In this document: positions 30,425 to 35,782 of the stretch, one piece after another | Position numbering within the stretch: the first letter of the stretch is position 1 | Layout of the letters: each line of letters opens with the position of its first letter | Origin: Prosthecobacter sp. | GTDB lineage: Bacteria; Verrucomicrobiota; Verrucomicrobiia; Verrucomicrobiales; Verrucomicrobiaceae | Reading direction: 5' to 3' | DNA: 35,782 nucleotides | Assembly (NCBI GenBank): GCA_030827515.1 | Contig: JAUREI010000017.1 | Span: forward strand, 1-35,782 | The notes under the pieces: generated by a model | What the model saw: only the letters and a program-made list of their open reading frames with translations | Told to the model about the DNA's origin: nothing | Databases searched by the model: none | Translations under genes and position numbers: made by a program

Positions 30425-33075
30425 TCCGTCACGGCACAACTCGCATCGAGACGAAGCCAGTCCAGCAACTCTTCGCGGCTCATCCGCGTCAGCAGACCCT
30501 CAAGGCTGTCGCTGTTCCCGACCAATTCTCCAGCGAGCCGGTCCTTGTCCTCCAGGAGGGCGTCGATGCGCTCCTCCAGCGTGCCTCGGCAGACGAGGGT
30601 GTGAACGACGACACTGCGGCGCTGGCCAAGGCGGTGGGCGCGGTCGGTGGCCTGGTTTTCCACCGCCGGATTCCACCAGCGGTCGAAATGGACGACATGA
30701 CTGGCGGCGGTGAGGTTGAGGCCGGTGCCGCCGGCCTTGACGCTGGCCACCAGAAAGGGCGGACCGTCGGGGCGCTGGAAGCTTTCCACGAGGGCGGTTC
30801 GTGCCCGCACCGGCGTGCCGCCATGCAGGACCAGGCCCTCGTGGCCGAAAATGCCGGCGAGAAAGCGGGCGAGCGGATCACAGGTTTCGCGGAACTGGGT
30901 GAAGACCAGCAGGCGCTCGCGCTGTTCGGCGAGAGGGGCGGCAATCTCGCCGAGGCGCAGGAACTTGCCGCTTGCCTCCGGCTGCCAGACGCCGTCGCCA
31001 TTCCAGTGGCTTGGATGGTTGCAGACCTGCTTGAACTGGCTGAGCAGGCCGAGCAACTGGCCGTTGCGTTCTTTTGGCTCGAGCAGCGGATCGGCAAGGC
31101 GGCGGGCGAGTTGATCGACCAGCTTGGCGTAGATGGAGGCCTGGCGACGTGTCAGGCCGCACCAGGCCTTGACGACGATCTTGTCCGGCAGTTCGGGCAG
31201 CAGCCGCTTGTCGGTTTTCAGTCGACGCAGCAGGAAGGGGCGCACCAGACGGCGCAGCGGCGCAAAGCCCTCGGAAGCGCGCGAGCAATGCTGCAGCAGT
31301 GCGGCGAAATCGGCGGGACTGCCGAGCAGTCCCGGCTGGAGGAAGTCGAAAAGACTCCAGAGGTCTCCCGGTCGATTCTCCACGGGGGTGCCGGTGAGGG
31401 CGATGCGGGCCGTCGCGGGCAGGCGTTTGATGGTGCGACTGACCGCGCTGGCCGGGTTTTTGATGATCTGGGCTTCATCCAGCACGACCAGATCCCAGGC
31501 ATGCTGCTGCCAGGCCGGGGCGCGGTGGAGCAGGGCATGGGTGGTGAGGACCGCGTCGAATCCCGCGAGACCTGCCGGATCGGCGAGTGCCCGGTCGACT
31601 TCGGGGCGCGGGCTGAAGGCCGGGTGGGCGACGAACAGGCGCAGACCCGGGGCAAAACGGGCGGCTTCCGCCTGCCAGTTGCCCAGCAGGGAGGCGGGTA
31701 CGACGAGCAGGGCGGCGCCTGGGGATTCCGTCTGCCGGGTCAGCAGCAGGGCCAGCACCTGAAGGGTCTTGCCCAGACCCATGTCATCGGCCAGACAGGC
31801 CCCGAGTCCGAGGCGGGTCATGCTGAGCAGCCAGCCAAAGCCTTCCAGCTGGTAGGGGCGCAACCGGGCCCGCAGGCCGGGAGGCGGTGTCACCGGTTCG
31901 GGCCTGCGCAGGCGTTCCAAGGTTTGGGCGAGGGCTTCATCGGCGAGGATGCGGGTCCACTTGCCGACGTTGGCGGTCGTCTCCGCCGGCAATTGGCGGG
32001 GAGGATGCCCGGCAAGCAGGCGCATGCCTTCAAGGAAGCCGATGCCGTTTTCACCGGCCGCCAGTGCGACGCGCTGCCAATGCGCGAGCACCTCGCGCAG
32101 ACGTGCCGGATCGACCTCGACCCAGCGGCCGCGCAGCGAGACGAGGCCCGTGTCCGCACTCAGCAGGCGCTGCCATTCGGCTTCGGTCAGCGGTTCGCCG
32201 TCGAGACTGCGCTCGATGCGGAAACGCAGCAGGGCCCCGACATGCAATCGGGTCTTGGGGTGCAGGTCGAGGTGGACTGTGACGGCTGGCCGAGGCCCGC
32301 GCCCGGCGTGCCACCAGTCGGGCAGCTTGACGACGATGCCGGCAGCTCGCAGCGCCTCGCTCTCGCGCAGCAGGCGCCAGGCTTCGTCGGGGGCAAGGGC
32401 AAGGGGCTGGAACAGGCGGCGCGACTCCAGCCATTCCCGCAGCAGGGGCGAGTCTGGTGTGGCGGCCCGCACCGGGGCTAGCAGCGCCTCCAGGGCGGCC
32501 GGCTCGCCGGCCAGCTTTTGCAGAGCGCGTGCCAGAGGCAGGTGACGCGGTTGGCCGGCTGCATTCAGGCCCTCGCTGTAGGTGGCCAGGAAGGCAAACG
32601 GGCGCTCCCGGTCGGCGGGGTTTTCCGCGAGATGGAAGTGAATCCGGCCGACGACCTGCCAGATCGGATTCACGGCCTGCAGGTATCCGGCCAGACCGTC
32701 GGGATGCCTTCCGGCGGTGGCGCCGACATGCGTGGCGAGTTGCCGCCACCAGTTCCGCAGGCAGTCCGGCGTAGCTCGCTCGGCTCCGGGGAAGGGAGGA
32801 ACCGCCGCGGCGAAGGTTTTGCAGCTTGCCGCGTCCGGTTCCGGCACGGCGGCGGCATCGCGGCACTGGCAGAGACTGGCCAGAAAGCGGCAGGCCCAGT
32901 CGCGCAACCAGCGCCAGGGAGGATCAAGCTCGACGTCCAGATGCGCCGTGACCAGCGCCAGCAGCAGGGGGGCAGCCCCCTCCGCAGCGGCGGTGGCCAG
33001 CCGTCGCTCGCTCTCGGTGGCGGGATTGCCTTCGACGAGCGGTATGCCATCGGGACCGAGGACGAGTTGCAGCAT
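30421..33075 (-). CDS. SNF2 family DEAD/DEAH-type helicase/ATPase with N-terminal accessory region
   Basis: An 884-residue superfamily 2 ATPase of the bacterial SNF2/RapA-like type, which translocates on double-stranded DNA or remodels nucleoprotein. The N-terminal 420 residues match the bacterial SNF2-associated region (WRWLRDWACRFL, then GLVSLRGRWVEVDPARLREV). The core begins with LRPYQLEGFGWL. Motif I DDMGLGKT is near residue 433, motif II VLDEAQIIKN near 531, motif III LTGTPVENRPGDLWSLFDFL follows, and motif VI QATDRAHRLGQRR is near 811. A zinc-binding SWIM domain is not evident. The ATG at 33075 (MLQLVLGPDGIPLVEG) matches the usual start; upstream in-frame codons read through the divergent promoter region. 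Its stop overlaps the dehydratase start. Confidence 0.93.
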   Translation of the reverse strand: MLQLVLGPDGIPLVEGNPATESERRLATAAAEGAAPLLLALVTAHLDVELDPPWRWLRDWACRFLASLCQCRDAAAVPEPDAASCKTFAAAVPPFPGAERATPDCLRNWWRQLATHVGATAGRHPDGLAGYLQAVNPIWQVVGRIHFHLAENPADRERPFAFLATYSEGLNAAGQPRHLPLARALQKLAGEPAALEALLAPVRAATPDSPLLREWLESRRLFQPLALAPDEAWRLLRESEALRAAGIVVKLPDWWHAGRGPRPAVTVHLDLHPKTRLHVGALLRFRIERSLDGEPLTEAEWQRLLSADTGLVSLRGRWVEVDPARLREVLAHWQRVALAAGENGIGFLEGMRLLAGHPPRQLPAETTANVGKWTRILADEALAQTLERLRRPEPVTPPPGLRARLRPYQLEGFGWLLSMTRLGLGACLADDMGLGKTLQVLALLLTRQTESPGAALLVVPASLLGNWQAEAARFAPGLRLFVAHPAFSPRPEVDRALADPAGLAGFDAVLTTHALLHRAPAWQQHAWDLVVLDEAQIIKNPASAVSRTIKRLPATARIALTGTPVENRPGDLWSLFDFLQPGLLGSPADFAALLQHCSRASEGFAPLRRLVRPFLLRRLKTDKRLLPELPDKIVVKAWCGLTRRQASIYAKLVDQLARRLADPLLEPKERNGQLLGLLSQFKQVCNHPSHWNGDGVWQPEASGKFLRLGEIAAPLAEQRERLLVFTQFRETCDPLARFLAGIFGHEGLVLHGGTPVRARTALVESFQRPDGPPFLVASVKAGGTGLNLTAASHVVHFDRWWNPAVENQATDRAHRLGQRRSVVVHTLVCRGTLEERIDALLEDKDRLAGELVGNSDSLEGLLTRMSREELLDWLRLDASCAVTE

Positions 33076-33200
33076 GTCCTGTTCTGAAACCGAAAAAACG
33101 GGTGTGGGCAAGGGACTCCTGGTCGGATTGGAGGGGATCAGAGGTCGGGGCAGGTCCTTGTCAGCAGCACCTTGCCGCGTGTTTTTTTTTCCCGGAAAAG

Positions 33201-33231
33201 TTGACTCCCACAAGAAAACCATGCGTTTCTA
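33201..33231 (+). promoter_or_regulatory. Candidate promoter for the small YHS-like gene
   Basis: TTGACT at 33201-33206 resembles a -35 box. A poor -10-like TTTCTA sits at 33226-33231 with a 19-bp spacer. The position, about 70 bp upstream of the start codon, is sensible, but the -10 match is weak. Confidence 0.3.
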
Positions 33232-33252
33232 CGTTGTGAGCAGGCCGGGGCA

Positions 33253-33268
33253 TGACGCCGCGGCGTCA
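33253..33268. promoter_or_regulatory. Perfect 16-bp palindrome upstream of the YHS-like gene
   Basis: TGACGCCGCGGCGTCA reads identically on both strands and ends 29 bp before the start codon at 33298. A spacer-less palindrome forms a poor RNA hairpin but a good site for a dimeric regulator. It lies downstream of the candidate promoter, where a bound repressor would block transcription (inference). Confidence 0.5.
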
Positions 33269-33297
33269 CCACAACACCCAAACTAGCACCATCCGCC

Positions 33298-33498
33298 ATG
33301 AAAACTCTGTTCACCCTCCTCGCCATCGCCGGCTTCGCCTCTGCCGCTCCGGTCAACACGACCTGCCCGGTCGCCGGCAAGCCCGCCAAGCCCTCCGTGA
33401 CCACCACCCACGAAGGCAAGGAAGTCGCCTTCTGCTGCAACAACTGCAAAGGCAAGTTCGAGGCCGACCCGGCCAAGTACGCTGCCAAGATCAAGTAA
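33298..33498 (+). CDS. Small exported cysteine-rich YHS/TRASH-like protein
   Basis: A 66-residue protein with a signal peptide (MKTLFTLLAIAGFASA) leaving a mature chain of about 50. The mature part carries C23 in TTCPVAGKP and C46, C47 and C50 in VAFCCNNCKGKFEADPAKYA. This CPV...FCCxxC...F..DP.KY pattern is the YHS/TRASH-type metal-binding signature found in copper-handling and other metal proteins. Periplasmic binding of copper or another soft metal is a fair inference; the metal is not shown. The ATG at 33298 is the only sensible start. The gene has its own 16-bp upstream palindrome and a strong terminator 18 bp after the stop, and so looks like an independent, well-expressed unit. Confidence 0.88.
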   Translation: MKTLFTLLAIAGFASAAPVNTTCPVAGKPAKPSVTTTHEGKEVAFCCNNCKGKFEADPAKYAAKIK

Positions 33499-33515
33499 GA
33501 CCCCGTCTTGCCTAC

Positions 33516-33551
33516 AAAAAAGCGGAGCTGCTCGCGCGGCTCCGCTTTTTT
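33516..33551. terminator. Bidirectional intrinsic terminator
   Basis: GCGGAGC (33522-33528) and GCTCCGC (33539-33545) pair with a 10-nt loop, flanked by six A on the left (33516-33521) and six T on the right (33546-33551), which extend the stem. It sits between the small plus-strand gene and the convergent TIM-barrel gene and should end transcription from both sides. Confidence 0.92.
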
Positions 33552-33566
33552 CATGGGTTGGTGAGA

Positions 33567-34424
33567 TCAGCGATGCACGCTTTTGAACTCACGGGTGAGG
33601 CTGGTGAGCGAGTCCTCGACCCCCATGCGTTCCAGGCTGCTGGCACCGACGAAGCCGTCGGCCGTGGTTTTGCCAAGGATGTACTCGACGTCCTTCGGCG
33701 TGTTGATTGGGCCGCCATGGGTGAGGGTGAAGACGTTCGGGTTGACGCTCTTGGCCGCATCAATGATTTCCTGGGTGCGCTTGACGGTGAAGTCCCAGTC
33801 GACCACCGCGTTGACCACGCCGATACTGCCGCCGACGGTCGTGCCGACATGGGCGATGACCGCATCGGCCCCCTGTTTGGCCATTTCGATGGCTTCCTCG
33901 GGAGTGGCGACGTAGACAATACTGAAAAGGTCCATGCGCGTGGCCAGGCCGACCATTTCGAATTCCTTCTGCACGCTCATGCCTGTTTCCTCAAGCACGC
34001 CGCGGAAATGACCGTCGACGATCGTGTGGGTGGGGAAGTTGTTGACGCCGCTGAAGCCCATCTCCTTGACCCGGCCCAGCCAGTGCCACATGCGCCGGCG
34101 CGGATCGGTGGCGTGGACGCCGCAGACGACCGGGATCTCCTTGACGACCGGCAGGACCTCGTACTCGCCGATCTCCATGGCGATGGCATTGGCGTCGCCG
34201 TAGGCCATGAGGCCGCAGGTGCTGCCGTGACCCATCATGCGGAAACGGCCGCTGTTGTAGATAATGATGAGGTCGGCGCCTCCCTTCTCGATGAACTTGG
34301 CGCTGATGCCGGTGCCGGCGCCCGCGGCGATGATGGGTTCGCCCTTCGCCAGGGTGGCCTTGAGGCGGTCGACGACTTCCTGCTTCGTGTAGGGGTTACC
34401 GATTCCGGTCCAGGGATTGGGCAT
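33567..34424 (-). CDS. PEP-hydrolase-like TIM-barrel protein (TIM-barrel signal transduction family)
   Basis: A 285-residue cytoplasmic TIM-barrel protein of the phosphoenolpyruvate-hydrolase-like family (often annotated as TIM-barrel signal transduction protein). Family marks are PIIAAGAGTGISAKFIEKGG, ADLIIIYNSGRFRM, GLMAYGDANAI, PVVCGVHATDPRR, MGFSGVNNFPT and TLTHGGPINTPKD near the end. In many genomes and in fungi this domain is adjacent or fused to a Tm-1-like ATP-binding (UPF0261) protein; none is present here in 2 kb on either side. The start at 34424 (MPNPWTGIGNPY) matches the family; 20 upstream residues in frame do not. It is divergent from an AraC gene across 106 bp holding direct and inverted repeats. 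Its reaction is not established. Confidence 0.88.
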   Translation of the reverse strand: MPNPWTGIGNPYTKQEVVDRLKATLAKGEPIIAAGAGTGISAKFIEKGGADLIIIYNSGRFRMMGHGSTCGLMAYGDANAIAMEIGEYEVLPVVKEIPVVCGVHATDPRRRMWHWLGRVKEMGFSGVNNFPTHTIVDGHFRGVLEETGMSVQKEFEMVGLATRMDLFSIVYVATPEEAIEMAKQGADAVIAHVGTTVGGSIGVVNAVVDWDFTVKRTQEIIDAAKSVNPNVFTLTHGGPINTPKDVEYILGKTTADGFVGASSLERMGVEDSLTSLTREFKSVHR

Positions 34425-34458
34425 GGCGGTTGGGTGGGTGCGGGGTTGTTCGGAGGAT

Positions 34459-34479
34459 TTGGCTTCATTGCGAAGCCAA
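34459..34479. promoter_or_regulatory. Perfect 8-bp inverted repeat between TIM-barrel and AraC genes
   Basis: TTGGCTTC (34459-34466) and GAAGCCAA (34472-34479) are separated by ATTGC. There is no T-run on either strand, so it is more like an operator or a leader hairpin of the TIM-barrel transcript than a terminator. It ends 11 bp from the direct repeats at 34490. Confidence 0.5.
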
Positions 34480-34489
34480 CTCATGTTTC

Positions 34490-34520
34490 AAATCATCAAA
34501 CGCCGTTCATAAATCATCAA
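34490..34520. promoter_or_regulatory. Candidate AraC-family operator: two identical 10-bp direct repeats, starts 21 bp apart
   Basis: AAATCATCAA occurs at 34490-34499 and again at 34511-34520. The 21-bp periodicity, two helical turns, is the classic spacing of AraC-family half-sites. The A/T-rich repeats stand out in GC-rich DNA and lie 10 bp upstream of the AraC start, placing them to control the divergent TIM-barrel gene and the regulator itself. Confidence 0.6.
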
Positions 34521-34530
34521 TTGCCCGGCC

Positions 34531-35418
34531 ATGCACGCCTCCGCCTCCATCCATGAACTATCCGAAACCCACACCCATGGGCCGGACACCGACTTCCGGG
34601 TGGTGCGCGCCGATGAGGCTGATCGCCGTTCCTGGCTACGCGGAGCACCGGTCTGCGGGACCTTGAAGACCCATCGCATTTCCCATGCCGGCGTCATGAC
34701 CGCGCGGGCACCCTACCGAATCGTCCGCATGCATCAGGGCGGCATGTACTTCCTTGCCTGCCTGGAGGGTGAGGGACGTGTCCTGGTGGACGGTCGCTGG
34801 CAGAAATGCGGGGCCGGCATGGCCGTGGCGTTGCCGCCCTTCATGGTCAACGCGTTCGAGGCCGTGCGCGGCAAGACCTGGCGCTGCTGCTGGGTGCGCT
34901 ATGAGCAGGAGCCGGGACAGCGCCCCATCCTCAGCAGTAGCTCGCCGCAGATGGCCGCCTTTGACGGCGGGCCCCTGTGGAGTGCCATCGAGGGGCTGAT
35001 TGCCGAGGCCGGTGAGGCGGCAAAACCGGCCGCCATGTTTCACTGGGTCGAACTGGTGCAGGGTTACGTGGAACGCTTTGCCCAGCCCTGGCAGCAGGAT
35101 GACCGGCTCTGGAGGGTCTGGGAAAAGGTCGCTGCCGACGTTGGCCGGGACTGGACCCTTGATGAACTGGCGCATCAGGCGCACGTCAGCGCCGAGCACC
35201 TGCGCCGGCTTTGCCGCAAGGCACTGGGACGCACGCCCATGCACCACGTCACCTGGCTGCGCATGCGCAAGGCCTGCGAGCTGTTGTCGACCACCAACCT
35301 GAAGATTGAGACGGTGGCGAACACGGTTGGCTACCAGAACCCCTTTGTTTTCTCGAACACCTTCAAGAAGTGGATCGGCTGGCGGCCGAGCGAGCACCGC
35401 AGCCGGATGGGCAGCTGA
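34531..35418 (+). CDS. AraC family transcriptional regulator
   Basis: A 295-residue regulator. The N-terminal half is a cupin-like ligand domain (PYRIVRMHQGGMYFLACLEG, GRWQKCGAGMAVALPPFM). The C-terminal 100 residues contain both helix-turn-helix motifs: WTLDELAHQAHVSAEHLRRL and the signature VANTVGYQNPFVFSNTFKKW. The ATG at 34531 lies 10 bp after the second direct repeat. It is divergent from the TIM-barrel gene, its likely target, and probably regulates itself as well. Dihydroorotase begins 58 bp downstream, but that gene is housekeeping and probably unrelated in regulation. Confidence 0.92.
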   Translation: MHASASIHELSETHTHGPDTDFRVVRADEADRRSWLRGAPVCGTLKTHRISHAGVMTARAPYRIVRMHQGGMYFLACLEGEGRVLVDGRWQKCGAGMAVALPPFMVNAFEAVRGKTWRCCWVRYEQEPGQRPILSSSSPQMAAFDGGPLWSAIEGLIAEAGEAAKPAAMFHWVELVQGYVERFAQPWQQDDRLWRVWEKVAADVGRDWTLDELAHQAHVSAEHLRRLCRKALGRTPMHHVTWLRMRKACELLSTTNLKIETVANTVGYQNPFVFSNTFKKWIGWRPSEHRSRMGS

Positions 35419-35476
35419 GCTTCCCTGCAGCCAACTCTTGCCACGCCCGTCTGGCATGTCATCATAGCGCCGCCGC

Positions 35477-35782
35477 ATGAAACGCCTCTACCGCAACGCC
35501 CGCATCGCCCGCGAAGACAGCCCACGGCTCGAGGAGGCCGATGTCCTGATCGAGGGCGACCGCATCACAGGCGTGGCGCCGGCCATGCGCGGGGTCAAGG
35601 ACTGCGTCGAGATCGACTGCGCGGGCGCCGTCCTGCTGCCGGCGCTTTTTGACCTCCATGTGCATGCCCGCGAACCCGGCCAGGAGGAGAAGGAGAACAT
35701 CGCCAGCTGCGCCGAGGCCGCCATCAACGGCGGCATCACCGGATTTGTCATGATGCCCGACACCGCGCCGGCGGTGGACGGC
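35477..35782 (+). CDS. pyrC: Dihydroorotase, 3' end cut by window
   Basis: The first 102 residues of a class I dihydroorotase (amidohydrolase superfamily), which cyclises carbamoyl-aspartate to dihydroorotate in pyrimidine synthesis. The amino-terminal beta-sandwich strand MKRLYRNARIARED is followed by VLIEGDRITGVAP and then the metal-binding motif DLHVHAREPGQEEKENI, whose two histidines start the binuclear zinc site, and GGITGFVMMPDTAP. No stop occurs before the window ends. Dihydropyrimidinase or allantoinase are relatives, but the AREPG and MMPDTAP sequences favour dihydroorotase. The gene follows the AraC gene by 58 bp with no obvious ribosome-binding site. Confidence 0.88.
   Translation, partial: MKRLYRNARIAREDSPRLEEADVLIEGDRITGVAPAMRGVKDCVEIDCAGAVLLPALFDLHVHAREPGQEEKENIASCAEAAINGGITGFVMMPDTAPAVDG

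Noticed and set aside
30349-32481. 710-codon open frame on the plus strand opposite the SNF2 helicase
   Set aside because: It is the antisense shadow of a gene with complete SNF2 motifs. Its composition is Gly/Gln/Ala-rich with no domain.
33138-33554. 138-codon open frame on the minus strand covering the small YHS-like gene
   Set aside because: It crosses the bidirectional terminator and the palindrome. The plus-strand gene has a signal peptide and a conserved cysteine pattern.

Overview
The window is GC-rich and densely coded, and most likely comes from a member of the Verrucomicrobiota, possibly Opitutae-like. The clearest lineage clue is the 1,134-residue secreted protein at 23117-26521. 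It has an N-terminal propeller, a HEAT-like middle and a C-terminal CxxCH site, which is the PVC-type haem-binding architecture of Planctomycetes and Verrucomicrobia. The neighbouring SGNH-hydrolase-like protein, the WPQFLG-type PQQ-like propeller protein and the sialidase-like and other large secreted proteins fit the same group. Many genes lack a clear Shine-Dalgarno sequence, so several starts were chosen from protein alignment rather than from a ribosome-binding site. I see no phage, insertion sequence, CRISPR array or rRNA.

Layout. 1-1275: the end of an M20 amidohydrolase gene. 1330-5344 (minus): nitrilase-family hydrolase, DedA membrane protein and RNase R, closely spaced. 5434-8510: an M14 carboxypeptidase lipoprotein (plus), an MTH1-like Nudix hydrolase (minus) and a PQQ-like propeller protein (plus). 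8511-9443: a gene-poor stretch with a decayed outer-membrane-protein gene and a strong terminator. 9469-12249 (plus): a site-2 protease with CBS domains and release factor 3. 12237-14759 (minus): a glycoside hydrolase/glycosyltransferase fusion. 14870-17823: a serine beta-lactamase-like hydrolase, KDPG aldolase (minus) and a divergent LacI regulator. 17843-21153: an AraC regulator (minus) divergent from a large secreted protein of unknown function. 21192-33075 (minus): an almost unbroken run of SNF2 helicase, threonine-dehydratase-like enzyme, zinc dehydrogenase, methyltransferase, SGNH-like protein, PVC haem protein, a CAU tRNA (probably tRNA-Ile2) and a sialidase-like protein. 33298-33498: a small secreted cysteine-rich YHS/TRASH-like protein with its own palindrome and terminator. 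33567-35418: a PEP-hydrolase-like TIM-barrel protein (minus) divergent from an AraC regulator. 35477-end: the start of dihydroorotase.

Functionally this is a chromosomal mix of housekeeping genes (rnr, prfC, pyrC, tRNA) and genes suited to a heterotrophic, polysaccharide- or sugar-acid-using lifestyle (KDPG aldolase with LacI, secreted propeller and sialidase-like proteins, SGNH and haem proteins, sugar-type zinc dehydrogenase). Three regulator-target pairs are divergent and share short intergenic regions: LacI/eda, AraC/779-residue secreted protein, and AraC/TIM-barrel protein. The last contains two identical 10-bp direct repeats whose starts are 21 bp apart, together with a perfect 8-bp inverted repeat. 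This is the best regulatory signal in the window.
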